Part shown: positions 17,769 to 31,400 of the stretch, piece by piece | Numbering within the stretch: the stretch's first letter is position 1 | Layout: each line of letters opens with the position of its first letter | Origin: Eudorina sp. 2006-703-Eu-15 | Lineage: Eukaryota; Chlorophyta; Chlorophyceae; Chlamydomonadales; Volvocaceae | Assembly: GCA_003117195.1 (NCBI GenBank) | Contig: BDSI01000097.1 | Coordinates: forward strand, 1-64,000 | Direction of reading: 5' to 3' | Length of the DNA: 64,000 bases | The notes under the pieces: model-generated | What the model was told of the DNA's origin: nothing | Database searches by the model: none | Seen by the model: only the letters and a program-made list of their open reading frames with translations | Translations under genes and position numbers: made by a program

Positions 17769-19205
17769 AACCCTCATCCCTAACTCAGCACTCGCTCGGC
17801 GCCTGTGGGGCAGCCCCTCGGGCTCCAGGCTGGCCCCCGTCGCATCGCCTGGCCTTGGGGCTGGGCGCTGCAGCATAGCCGCCGGCTGCATCCCACGCTG
17901 CGCTACCCACCCGGCCGCGTACGTGCGCTTCCAACCTCCGACATGTAAGTCTACAACTCTACATACATCGAAATGAACCACGACGACAAAGTTACCCTGC
18001 CGCGCCGACACCCGGTCCCCCCCCCACACACCCCGGCACCCATCCTGTAGCGAGTGAGGCGGTTGGTTCTCAGCGGTGTGTGATACCACGCACAGCACGC
18101 ACCGCGAAAGGACCTGGCCTCACCGGACAACAAGCAACACGCGGACACACGCGCGCCCTCGACCGCATGCCGGCGGCGAGTGCGTGCGACATGTCGAGCG
18201 ACGAGGTGGTAGGTGGTGAAGGTGGAGGTGCAGGTGCAGGTACGAGACAGGGAGGGTAATGGGGGCTGCGGCTGCGGGGCAGAAGATGCCTCACTCGCGC
18301 CCTCACAGGTAGATACGGCGGTGTACGGCGCTTGATGAACCGTGCATCCGTACGTTTATCACAGCGGGCCTTGCTTTGCGGTGCACACTGATGTGCAAAT
18401 GTCACCAGCACGGCAATCAAGGACCACCGACCGTCGCGCAACGAGCCACGGAACAACAACAACAACAACACGAACAACAACAGGAGGAGGACATACACGT
18501 ACACATCACCAAACACCCTCATAGGGCATCTGCGTATCCAGCGCGTGGTGCCCCACATCCACCCGAGTGCGACTCATGCAACGGACCGTAGCTGGAGACA
18601 CCGTGCATATACATGTGTGGGGAACGGATGAACCCAACTGTGAATAAAGTGCAACCAGCGCACAATAAGGTGCGTCACACAAAACAGATCAGAGATCACA
18701 CATACAACAACCAACACATCTTCACTGCTGCTTCGCTGCTGCCCGTGCACTGAAAAAGGCGCGGCGGAGGGCCGCATGAAAAGCAGGAATGCAGCTCGCG
18801 GCCCCCGCTAGCGCCGCCACACACCGCCGCTGCCTGCCGCCGCAGGCATGTCGCACACAGACACTCTGCACAAGCTGTAATGCTCCGTCCTCGTGCTTGA
18901 TGTACCCCAGCGCCATCGGAACAACGGTTTGCGTTTGCGCTCAAGAGTCTCCGGCACGCCGCTGCTGCTGCATAAATGAAGCAACGGTCAAGATGATGAT
19001 GCTTCCCAAGGGGGCGGCGAAGTCATAGAAACGAAAGCGTAGGTACTGCACGTCCAGAAATGCCGTACCGTGCCGTAGTGACACGTTCTTGAATGCCGTA
19101 CCGTAACGTGCCATCCTGCAGCATGATGAGAGCAGCTGGCCCCAATCGAGATCGTTAAGGAGGCTTCTTTGGTCACGCACCTTGTTGCAGAAGCGACCAC
19201 TCGCG
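17769..19205. other. No gene recognised
   Basis: Intergenic or decayed sequence. There is a CAA-rich stretch at about 18450-18484. Open frames on either strand lack domains. Repeated words such as gccgtac occur around 19060-19110. Confidence 0.4.
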
Positions 19206-19380
19206 CAACGTGTAACTAACTGAAGTGACCCTCGTGCATCCAACTAACCTGATCCACGTGTGTAACTGAAGTGACCAACGTGATCAACTGAAGTGACCCA
19301 CATGTCTCACTGAAGCGACCCACGTGTCTTTACTGAAGTGGCCCACGTGTCGAACTGAAGTGACTGACCCACATGAATCA
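19206..19380. repeat. Minisatellite of ~28-30 bp units
   Basis: Imperfect tandem units built on aactgaagtgacccacgtg, about six copies, lying ~100 bases beyond the stop codon of the channel gene and so probably in its 3' UTR. Several units contain CACGTG palindromes. Confidence 0.8.
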
Positions 19381-19480
19381 CGCCCCCGCCTACCACCGCC
19401 GCCGTCATCCTGTGTCGCCTCAGCTCTCGTGACCCACTGACACGCCGACCTACCGTTCCAACACCCGTCGTCCGATTCAA

Positions 19481-22400
19481 TCAAGCTGCGGCGTCGGCGC
19501 CGCCGCCGGGCCGCTTCTCCGCCGGGCGGCCCCCAGCGGCGCCGCCAGCCGCCAGCTGCCCCTCCAGCCGAGTCGCCAGCGCCTGCAGGCTCGCACTGAC
19601 CCCCTCCTGGAGCTGCGCGCTCTCGGCCCGCAACTGTAACTTCATCCCCGACAGCAGCTCCTTCATCTGCTTCGCCACCTCCGATCGGATCACCGCGGCA
19701 ACCTCCGCGCTGCCGCCGCCGCCGCCGTCGCCAGCCGCCCGCAGCTGCCGCGACGCCGCCGCCGCCGCCACCGCGGCGGCCCGCCGCGCCGCCTCCTCGC
19801 CCGCGCGCTGCACCAGCTCCTGCGCACGCCGCTGCTGGTGTTGCTGCTGTCGTGCAAACATGACCGCCACTGTACGGCAGGTTGATACCGTACCCATCTC
19901 GATTGCCTTGACGATGGCCCCCAGGCGGCCCTGCCACCCGCTGCTGATCGTCTCCGTTGCCGCCGTCCAAGCCTCCAAAGGACCCATCCCGGAAGCATTA
20001 CCTCCGAAACCAGGTTGCTCCGAAACCCCAAAATCTTCGTGGGAGCGAGTCCGGTCTTGCAAGTTTCCCCGTGTGCTGCTGCTGCCGGCGGTGGCGGCGG
20101 TTACCGAATGGCAAGTGAACAGCTTGTCGTTGTCATCGCCGCCGCCGCCGTCAAGTTCATACCAGCCTGCTCCAGGCGACTGACCCATGGGTCCGCCGGG
20201 GTCACCGCTGGGCGCTTCGTCCTCCCGCTGTGGATGGTTGCACACACACATCCGGCACGGCAGGGCAGCGGACGGGATTAGGCCATGCACCGGGTCGCGG
20301 CACCGGGTACGGCACCGGGTCGCGGTACGAAACTGTACGATCCGATAGGTACCCGGACGGAGCGCGAGGTGCGGCAGTGGGCACCGAAGCGCAGGTAGGT
20401 GGGTAGAAAGACAGTTGAGACCCAATGGCGCCACGTGGCGAGAGCTGGAGAGCAAACGGATCCGTTAACGGTATGCAGTGTGTGGTGAGGCGGCTGAGGC
20501 TGTCACCGATGACCGACCCGCGGGGTCCATTGGTGCATTTTGCAATTCGTTCTCAGGCAGCGGTGTTTCCTTGCTTGTACGGGGCCGGAGTGCGCTTGAG
20601 AGTTCTCCTCATTTCTGGTCCGGTCCGATATTTTGGTCCGGTCTGGTCCGATTTCGGTTTCGCTTGGTCTTCCCTGAGACATCTACTGATGCCTTAACAT
20701 ACACAGACTGTTGTGCACCAGGATCGTTTCTACAAGCGTGTTACTTCATTGCCTCAAGAGCACACGTCGGCCCCTTGCTGGGCTCTTTTTGATACAGAGC
20801 TTAACACGACTATGGTATGTACGACAGGGAACCAGGGCACCGAACAGCTCACCTGCAGTACGACCAGCGCGTCGCAGTACAGCAGTTGCTCGTCGCGCTT
20901 CTGCCGTAGCCACCGAGGCATCAACCGGTCAACCTCGACGATCATGGCCGCCTTGCTGCGCATGTCGTTCACGATGTCGTTCCCCCGTACTCTGTCGTAC
21001 GCATCTCCCACGATCGCGATCAGGATGTTGAGCAGGATGATGGAGACGAAGAGCATGTAGATGGCGGAGATGGTGGAGGTCATGTACGACAGGCTGAGGT
21101 AGCCGGCGCCTGGCGGTCCCATGGGGCAAGCAACGACGAGGACGATAATGATCATGATTATGATAATGGCGATGATCGAGGAAAAAAGAGAAGGGGATGG
21201 CAAGGCGGCACAAAGAGGACGTGGGCACGGGAAGTAAGACAGATCCGACGCGAGCACGTGACCGTCAGGGAGGCCGCGGGGCCCGGCGGTTTGGCCACCT
21301 TACTTCCCGTAAGTACCCCTGCGGCGCTCCTACGGCATCAGAACACATGTGAAGCAGGCCCCCTTGCCCCTGAGCAGGCGGCGGTACCCCGTCGGTAGGC
21401 ACGGCAGCCCAAGCCCGGCAGCCTAGGGTTGCAGCCCCCGGGCTCCTCCTCACGGCCCGGACCGCACCGGATCGCACCCGGGTCGAGCAGGATACCGTAG
21501 TTGAAGTCGCCAAACAGCATCGCGTACAGCCGCACGAACACGAACTTGACCCGCTCCACCTCCATGCCCTCCACGTGGAACGTGGAGGGCACGACGACGA
21601 TGATGGCCAGCGCGAAGCCGCAGTACACCACCGCCAGGAAGACGAAGAACACGCGCAGGTCGTACGTCACCTCCAGAACCATCCTGGATGGCGTTTTGGG
21701 GTAAAGGAAATTGGTAGACATATTTATACTGAGCTGCTGCCAGAGCGAATATACGGGGTTTGGGGGAGCAAAAACAAAAACGAAAAAACAAAAAAACGAA
21801 GGGCTTTGGGGGAGCAGGTGCGGGGATTTAATTTGACCCGCCATGGAAACGTGTGTCTCGAACGGGGTGTGATGTGATGTGATGGGATTAGATTGGGTCT
21901 AGCGATGGTTGATGATGTTTGGTAGAGAGCGACGGGATTATTGCAAGATGGCAGCGGCCTCGACCCAGGCCTGGGCGACATGAGGCGACTCTTCGCGGCC
22001 CCGCCGTGTCGTGATTCACATGATATGCGCACATGCCGATTAGGAGGAATTCAGGGTGGCGGTGCATGCGATGGTGCTTGCGGTGAGTTTCTGCTGCGTG
22101 GAGGGCGTTGGGGTGTTGGGGAGGGTTGACGTGGGCATCGATTGTTCGGGTTGGCGGGTAAGCCACGTCCCCAGCGGACAGCAACGCACCCCCAGGTTGC
22201 AGTCCCTATACCCCCCATCCCCTCGGCCCTTCATAGACCTCCCATCTCCAGAGAAGACCCGGGGGCATCTGGACATCCCCCGGGGTGCGCTATGGCTTTG
22301 CTTCGAGGCGTGCAGGACAACGCTTACACCCTCCGAAACCCATCTTGCCCCTCTCCCCTCATTGCTAGCCCCGGCCCCAGCATACAGCAACTAACCCATC

Positions 22401-25400
22401 CACCCACCCACGCATCCACCTAGCTGCGGCTTATTGCATGTAGACCGTACTCCTGAGATATTGGCAACCTGACCGGGTGGACAGTTCCGTTCCATCTCGG
22501 CCTGTTATTCGTTCGAGGCTCACCTGACGAAGGAGCCCAGGTGGCGCAGCCCCATCGCGTAGTACATCAGCCGCCAGAAGAGCACCAGCATCTGCACCTG
22601 TGGGTGCGGCCAGCGCACGCACACACACGGGTAGGACACGGCCAGCCCACGCATGGCCCAGACAGGGTTCATGATATTTTTGAGCCACAACCGCAGCGGG
22701 AATGCGGGACCCCTCACCTCACCTCACCTCACCTCACCGAGCCGCGCGCGAATCTTGGCACATCCGTCGGGCGTGCCTCGTCCGCCGCCCGTTTCCTGGA
22801 TCCTAAACAGATCCTAAACAGGACATCCATCCGCGGATTCGCAATTCTTTCCTGCGCCCTCCGTTTCCATCCACCCGACCCGTACATCCAGGGTATCGAA
22901 CACTTACCAGCCCTCGGATTACAGTACTGCCTGAGCCCCGCCCCCCCCTCCACCTGCGCATCCCCCTCTCCCCTCCCCCCCCTCCTCCTCCCCCTCCCCC
23001 TCTCCCCTCCTTCCCTCCCTACCCCCTCCTCCTCCCCCCTACCTGCGCCAGCGCGCACAGCAGGTCCAGCGAGCAGGCGCAGCTGAGGTGCAGCCCCACG
23101 ATGCAGCTCATAAGGCCCGCATCCACCAGGTCGCACACGTTCCAGGGCTGCAGCACCCAATTGAAGAAGCCCTCCTCCACAAGCTGCCGCGCCTCCACCA
23201 CCACGTTCTCAGCGACCATGAGCCCCAGGGCGATCAGGAGTCCGTGCTGGGAGGCCCTGGGGCCGCCGCCGGTGCAGGCCGGCGGGGGCGCCTCGCCGTC
23301 CTCCACTGCGTGGGCGTGGGATGGCATGGTGCGTGGCAGTGTGGGTGTGTAGGAAGGGAGAATGGGGATGGTTGGGGGTGGTTGACGGTTGGAAGACGGT
23401 TTGAGTGGTTGGTTGGGGGTGGTCTGGTAACAGTGTGGCCGTTTGTGGGTGGTTGATGATTGGGGGACGGTTGGCTGGGTGACGGTTGGCTGGGTGCACG
23501 TGCGGTGGTTATTTATTGTGGCGGGGGACGTGCGTGGCAAGCGTCGAGAAGCTGTGCATGGGGAGGGTTGACGGTCACCGGTGGGTTCAGCGGCGGATTC
23601 AGCGATTCGGAGGGGTCGGCTGACGGAGATCGGCGGGCGACGCGTGGGGGCCTCCAATCGCCACCACCCCTGGACTAAACCCACGAACTACGGACTAAAC
23701 CCTACGAACTAAACCCAGCAGTCGTACGATGACGATGAATCTCAATGGCCGCCGGGGAACCTTCGCCTTCCTGCCGGGCCCACCCACCCACCGAGGCTGT
23801 TACCGAGACTCAGCGCGTAGGCGGTGAAGAGCGCCGTGTACAGCAGCCGGTTCATGAACATGACGAAGATGACGTGCCTGGGAGGACAGGTGACGGCAGT
23901 TGGGGGCGGTTGAAGGGCAGTTGTGGCCGGTTGAAGGCAGTTGGGGGTGGTTGAAGGGCAGTTGAAGGCAGTAAGGCGGCGGGTGCAGATAACGCTCCGG
24001 ATGAACTGTGGCAGGCAGTGCGGAACGTCAAACCGTGCTGAGGCTAGCAGCAGGCACAAATGCCAAGATTGTCGCCTGGAGCTGGCATACAGGCGCTGCC
24101 TCCATCCCGCCACCGGCGCGAAGCGCTGCAGGACTCCGCAGGGCCCCTACACACGCCATCGATCGCTACCGCCTGCCGTACAGCCAAACCCAGAAAAACC
24201 ATACACCGTCGTACACGCGATTCGTACCGGGTGAACCTCCTCCATATGTGCAATACCAGGACCATCATTGGCGGCGCGCGCCATAACTCCGGCGGCACCG
24301 TCTTGTCGTACAGTAACGCCTCCAACAGATCCGTGTAATGGGGCACCAGCGTGGTAGTTATCCCGGGCAGCAGCGGCATCCGCAGTACGGCAGGGTACGC
24401 GAATCGCTCGTCCACCTCCACGGGCGGCTCCTCTCTAAGGAACGTCGGAAGCAGCGCCAGCCACGATTTCATCCGCTGCCAGATGCCGCCGCCGCCGCCG
24501 CTTCCGCCGTCGCCGCGGCGGAACAGCCGGAGGGATATCAGGGTGGCGAGGCGAACGCAGCAGCCGGCGACGACGCCGCTGACGGCGGTGACGACGGCGG
24601 CGCCGGCGGTGGCGGCGCCGAGGGTGTAGTACAACGCCGCGACAGGCAAGCCGGCGCCCGTCCAGCCCTGCGTGAAGACCGCGCCCGCCGCGAGTCGGCG
24701 GATGCGGAAGCTGCGTTTGAGCGTGACGTGAAGCATGGCGAGGTCGCCCGTCGCGAGTCCCAGTACGGCACCGGTCATGGCGAGAAGAAAGCGCGGCCAG
24801 CGGGGCCACCAGCTGCTTCCGTTGCCGCCGCCGCCGCCGCCTCGGTCGTCGGGGGCATTTCGGCCGCGGCGGCGGCGGCTGCTGCCGCGGTGGCGGCGCC
24901 CGCCGGCGATGGCGGTGGGCGAATCGACGTCGAACTCTTCGAATTCGTCGGAGGGCGTCGGTTCGATGCCGCTCATGGTCGAGGGGTAGAGTACGGCAAC
25001 GAAGACGGTGTGGGCCAGCGTCAACAAGCCCTCGCAGCGGGTCAGAAGGTCGAGGCGCCGGCGGACGCTGTAGCCGCTCGAGCCGCCGAGAGCCGACAGC
25101 GCCGCGTCTGTCGCGACGGCGGCGGCGTACACGCGCGCCGCGATGTCGTACCCGACGGCACCGCCGTCGCTCCCGAACCCGCCACCGTCGTCACCGTCAG
25201 CGCCGACGCCGTACGAAGACCTCTGCAACGAGCCTGTCGGGCCGCCGCCGCCGCCGTCGCGGGGTTCAGGGTCTGCCGTACTTACGATGGACGAGAAACC
25301 TGGCAGGAGGTTGAATGACGGCAAGCTGAACAGCGGCCGCTCCGCTGCCTGACCGAAGACAGGGGCTGCGCCGCCTCGACGGGACGCCGGCGGCTGGCCA

Positions 25401-28400
25401 GCCCTGCCGGCCCCCGCTGCCGCCGGGCTGGCCAACCCGGCGTCGGAGTTGACGGTGTCGCCGCCGCCGCCACCGCCGCGGCCGCGGCCGCGAGCGGCGG
25501 CGGCCGCATCGCCTGCTGCCCCTGCGCCGCCCGCCTCGGCTCCGAAACCAACGACCCGCAGGTCCGACAGCCGCAGGACGATCGGCGTGAGGCCCTCCAC
25601 GCTGTGGCTCTTGAGCAGCCGCGACGGCGGCGCCGTGAAATCCGAGACCAGCGTCGTCTTTAGCGCCGGCAGCGTCGTCACCCGCAGCCCGCTGCCCCAG
25701 GCGGCGGCGGCGGTACCGCCGCTGCCGCCACCGCTGCTGCCACCGCCTCCGCCTCCGCGGCCGCCCTCATCCTCCAGCACCCGCGGCCAGCCGAGCCCCG
25801 TCTCGATCAACAACACGGCCGCGTGCCGCGGCCGGTGCCGCAGCAGCGACTCGACCAGGACCTGAACCTGGGGCGAGCAGCCGGGTCGTACGACACGGAG
25901 GCGGTGCGCGAGGGCGGTGATGCTCCGCCGCATCAGCGCGCTGTCGGGGCCCACCTCCAGGACGGAGCGGCACAGCAGGGCGACCAGCTCGGGGTGCAGG
26001 TGCGGGTACAGCGGCGCGGCGGCGGTCAGGAGCGCGGTCAGCTGCACCTGTGGGGGCCCGGGTCGGGTCGGGTGGTATCGGGTCGGGTGGTGTCGGGTCG
26101 GGTGGTGTCGGGTCGGGTGCGGCGGAGGTGGTGGAGTTGGGGACACAACGACGGGCAAACGAGAACGATGCACAGAGGGAGCTGTGTGTATATCATCTGT
26201 ATGTGTATGTGGATGTGCATCACTGGCGGCTGCCTGGGCCCCACTGCGACGTGCTCCACGCCGGCCGGCTGACGGGTGAGGTGACCAGAAGTCCTCCCCG
26301 GTTGACTGTGGCTCTTGATTGCGTGTAAAAGAAAACTGCTCTTAATAGTGGCTCTTAAGATTATGTGCGTCTTGCCTGTACTGCGGTGCTTGCAGGCATG
26401 CAGTGAGAAGCGTGTGCCAGAACGTCGCGTCCCGTGCTGGGTTTGCCTCTTAACACCACGCAATAATAGTGTGCCACGCCGAAACCGCACCTAAAGGGAA
26501 CATCCGGGGGGTACCCTCACCAGTCACCGCCTCGCTCAAAGGCCGGCAGCGCACCTGCAGGGAGATGCGGGTGCCCAAGCGGGGCGGGCAGGCGCCCCGC
26601 CGGGACACCAGCAGGTCCTCCCACCGGTCGAAGGACGCCGCCAGCAGCGCCGCCACCACGTCGCTCCGCGCCGTCGCGGCGGCGGCCGTCGCCGCCGCCG
26701 CCGTCTCCACCGCCGCCGCCGAGGCGCCGGCCGTGATCTGCAGCACCGCCGCGCCCTGCGCGCACCGCTCCTCCAGCAGCCGCGACAGGGACGTCAGCAC
26801 CGATCGCAGCGCGCGCGGCTGCAGCTGGGGGCACGTCCGCGCCGCAGCCGCGTCGCCGCGGAGATGGTGGTTTAGCTGGAAGTCGCCGTACACTGGCGCT
26901 GCCGTCGCCGCGACGGCGGCGGCGAGCAGCAGCGGCAGCGGGTCGCGGTTGCCGGCATGATGGGCCCTGCGGTCTCGGTCGTGGCCTCGCTGCAGCTGCG
27001 GCGACGACCCAAGGCGGCGGTCCGGGGTCGCCGGTTCGGATGCTGCTGTGGCTGCAGTGCCTCCGGCCGGTGTCGGCGCCGCGGCGGTGTGTCGGGCAGC
27101 CCGCCCGGCGCCGTGCGCTCGCAGCCCGCCGTAACCTCGCCCGCCAAGATGCGTCGAAATGAGTTTGACGAGGTCGCCCGCCAGGTCCACGTCGATGTGT
27201 GACGCGATCGAATTCATCGATTCCAACATCTCGTCGACGACCTGCAGCCACCCCTGGAGCGAGCCACCCGACGGGACCGCATTTGAGGGCGGCGGCGGCT
27301 GTTGTTGCTGTTGCTGCTGCTGCGGCTGTTGCTGCTGTGGCGGCGGCTGCGGCGGCGGCTGGGATGCGTACCGAGACGGGTACCGCGGCGGATACCTGTA
27401 CGGCGGCGGCTTCTGCAGCTCGGACAGGGTGTCGAGGTCGTCGTCGTCGTCGTCATTTAGGCACTCGCTGCCACTGCGGCCTGCCACTGCTGACCCTCGG
27501 GTCAGCAGCCAGGTCACGGACCCACGGGTCGGCACCTGGCTGCGCGACCTGGACTTGCCGGACTTTTCAAGTCGAGACGCGTCACGCTGGCATGCCGGCC
27601 CGCCGTTCGTCATCGACGGCACGGCAACCAGCCGACTGTCGACGCCGCCGCCCGCGCCGCCGCCGCCACCGGCGAGTGACGAGGTGTCAGACAGGGGCGG
27701 CTCCATTGACTCGGTCTGTACGAACAGCCACGGCAGACCGACGTCGAGGATGAAGCGCCACGCCGCGTCCATCTGTACGGAAGAACCCGTTTGCTTTCGC
27801 CGGTGCCGTACCAAGCCCGATCCCAGCGCCGAACATCCCGTCGTCTGACGGGAGTTTGTGCCGGACGCTGTCGTATCCGTCGGCACCACGGCGATGGCCG
27901 CGCTCGCCAGCTTCGACAGCCCCTGGGCAAACGTACGGCACGCCGCCGCCACGTCGACTGGAGTACCGTAGAACGCCGCGGCGAAGGCAGGCCAGGCGGC
28001 CTCCGGCATCGCCCGCGCCCGTCGTTCGAGCCACGACGCGGATGACAGAACTGGCGCGGGCGGGGAGGGCACGAAACACGACGGCACGTAGGCGTCGTGG
28101 TAAACGTCCTGGAAGGTGACCCACGGGTCGATGTAAGGCCAGCATATGCGGCTGTGCCGCCGCCAAGGCGCCGCGACCCGCGCGCCGCCCGACAACCAAC
28201 AACTTCCCCCGCCGCCGCCATTTGTGACGCGGCCTTCGTCCCGGACGCACAACCGGCCCAGCACGCGTTGCAGCCACGCTTCCGTGCAGTCGCCGAACCA
28301 CTTGCTGCCGTACAGGTGTGCCTTGGGCAGATTCCTTGCCGCTGCGCCCGTCAGTGTCAGCATCCGCAGCCCGCCCAACACAACCTCCCGCAACGACGCG

Positions 28401-31400
28401 TACTGCATCTCAGCCTGCTGCTCGTCACGGTCCGCCTCCCAAGCGGCGTCGCCACGACTCACTGACCCATGGGTCAGCCGCCCCGCCGCCGGCACGCCGG
28501 GTCGCGGTTCCTGCTCCAGTACGACACCCGCTGGAATGCCGTCCTCCACATTACGACTGGAAGTTGCCCTCCACCCGCTCGAGGTATCGATGTCCGCACT
28601 GGCCTGCTGGACCGGTACTGAGGCCAACGGCTCGGAGCATACAGCCTGCCGTACCAACGTGCAACTGTCAACGGTCAACTGCATGATGGCGGCGGTGGTG
28701 GCGAGGTGCTGTAGCGCCTCCAGCAGTTGCAAGGTCAGGTAGTCGTTCCACTGCGGCGGCGGCGGCGGCGGCGAGGCGGGACAAGCGGCCGAGTATATGT
28801 ACGACAGGTCCCGCGGGAGCCCACTGGCCGTCGGTTCGAAGGCGTGGGACGGCGTCGCGGCGGCGGGCCCGCGGCGGCCGCCGAGAATGTCTGGGGGTAT
28901 GTATTTCGGATTCATGAATGGCGTGGCTGCTGCAGCCGCGCCTCCATCCCTGGCGGCGGCGGCGCCGACTCCATCCTTTGTTGTGGTCTTTGACGCCGCG
29001 CGCAGGTGGCTGCAGCTGGCGGCGTCGGCAGCAGCAGCGCTGCTGGCGGCCTCGGCCCGCGGCGGCATCGGCGGCGGCGTCGGAAGCACTCCGAGGTCTC
29101 CTCCGATGAGGTTCACCCAGCACGCCGCCAACCTCGGGTGTACGGCATGGACCAGCCACACGTGACGCCACAGCCGCGTAAGGTCATTGCCGTACCGGGA
29201 GATCCAGGGACACGCCAGATTCGACCCGTGGGGCGGCTGCGCCTGCTTCTGCTCTTGTTGCTGCTGTCGAGGCGGCGTTGCCGGCTGCTGCGGAGGGTGC
29301 GGGGGCGCAAGAGTGTACGGCAGGTATGGCGTGGTATCCCTGGACAGCTCCCGTACCAAGCTGTTGGAGGCGGCGAGAAGGCGTAGCGAGCCCCATGCAC
29401 TGCTGTACGTCTTACTTATGCTGGGGTTGTCCATGCAAGGCGGTTGCAGCAGTACCGCCGGCGCCGGTGGCGGCACCGCCGCCTCTGCCGCCGCATCCCC
29501 TTCGTTCGCTCTCGCATCCGCTTCCGCGGCAGCGGCACCGCCCTGCGGCTGCTCCGAAACCGCCTCCAAGGGGCCCTCGTCCCGCCGGGACCCAGGTGAC
29601 CCACGGGTCGCGAGTGGCGGCGGGGGCCACTGATGCTGCTCCAGCCAGGCCGCGTCGGCGCTGGTCCTCTCCTCCATCAGCGCCGCTAGCAGGAGGCAGC
29701 TGGGGTTACGCGCCATCAGCGCGCTCTTGCAGCCGGGGACCCCCAGGACGCTCCGGGCGAACAGCGCCGCGACGTCCGTCGGCGGCGGTGGCGGTGCATC
29801 TGCATCCGGCGCGCTCTGAGCTTCCGCGGCGTACACAGAGCTGATCTCGCCGCTACCGGTGGCGTCAACGACGGACTCCGGCTCGATCAGCCAGGGGTCC
29901 AGCGGCAACGCGCCCGCAGAGGCTGCTGCTGCTGCGGCGGCGGCGGCGCCCCCGTCGTTCGCCCGCGGCGACCGCCCACCGCTCGCCCCCGCCACCGACG
30001 TTCGACCGGGTCCCGAGCCGCCTCCGCCGAGCTGCTCCTGCCCCTGCATGTCCTCACCCTCTCCTGCATCCCTCGTGACTCCCAACTCGATCTGTGTCGG
30101 GGTGTGCGACTGCGACGCCGTCTGCGGCATCGGCTGCAGGCCCGGCTGTGGCACCGACTGCGACTGACTTCGTTGCTGCCATGATTGCGGCTGCGGGTGT
30201 ACCCTCGCCTCCATCCTAATACTAGTACTCCGCGACGGCCGCTGCGATGGCACCTCCCGGGCTGTTGCCCTCTGAAACCCCCTCGCCGCCGCCCCAGGGG
30301 ACTCCTGCACGACGGCGGCGGCGACGACGCCCGTGCCGGCGCCGGCGCCGCCAGCCGGCGCAAGCGCTGGCGGCGGTGCTGCCGCCGCTGCTTTGCCGCC
30401 GGCGGCGGCAGCGGCGGCGGCCATCAGCGCCTCCGCCACCCGCCAGCTCGGCGTCACGTGCAGCGCCGTGAACGCGATCGCGCCGTCGTCCAGCCAGGAG
30501 ATCCCGGTGGGGTCGGCGCCGCCGCGCAGCAGCGCCGTCACCACCGCCAGGTCACCCCACAGCGCCGCCGCCGCCAGCGGACTGACCCAGCACCGCGGCG
30601 CGCCCGGCGGCCAGACGGACGTCGCCCCCGCCGGCCCCGCGGCCGAGTCCCCCGTTTTCACATGCGGACAGGGATCACTGGGCGCGGCGCTGTGGGTGCC
30701 GTCCCTTCGGCGGCTGCCGGCGCCGCCATAAGGCCCGGGTGCGGCGGGTTGGGGTGCTGCCGCCGCCGGGCGGGGCATGGGGATGCTCGGCGCGTCGGGC
30801 GCGGCGCCGTACTCGAGCAGCAGTCGTACGATGTCGAGGTGCCCCAGCGCGGCGGCGACGCTCAGCGGCGTGCAGCCGTGGCGCAGGTAGTCGTGCGAGC
30901 GCAGGTGGCTGAGCGCGTCCCGGCCGTACGGCAACCCTGGAAAGGCCGCGTTGGCGCTGACGGCGGCCGTCCCTTCGGGGATGGCAGAGACGATGGTGAT
31001 GACGCTCGGGCCCGGCGCGGCCGGCTTGGGTACCTCCGGCGCAGCGCCGGCGGTTCCGTACAAAGGCGCCGCCGGCTGGTTCGGCGATATCGACTGGGAC
31101 GGCACAAGGCCGCTGGCATGGCCCTCACCCATCGAGTTGCCGGTGTAGGCCAGCCATGGCGTGGCACCGGAAGCGGGCGGGGTGGGGACGGGCTTCGGCG
31201 TCCAACGGCACAGGGTATCGCACACAGCCGCGGCGGCGCTGCGCCCACCCGCCGCTTGGACGCGCTCAAGCTCCTTCAGTGCGCCCACAAGGTCTCCTCT
31301 GAACGCGCAGTCGAGGAGCTCGTGAGCGGCCAGGCAGCTGGGGGAAGCTGCGGCCGCGAGCTGGTCCGGCGCTGGGGGCGGCCCGGGAGGGGGCGGCCGC

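Noticed and set aside
19206..19380. CRISPR-like array
   Set aside because: The ~28-30-bp units are contiguous and imperfect without unique spacers. In a nuclear algal genome this is an ordinary minisatellite.
24338..25318. 326-codon plus-strand frame
   Set aside because: Antisense to the 24228-26047 exon of the channel gene; Ala/Gly/Arg-rich composition typical of a GC-rich shadow frame.
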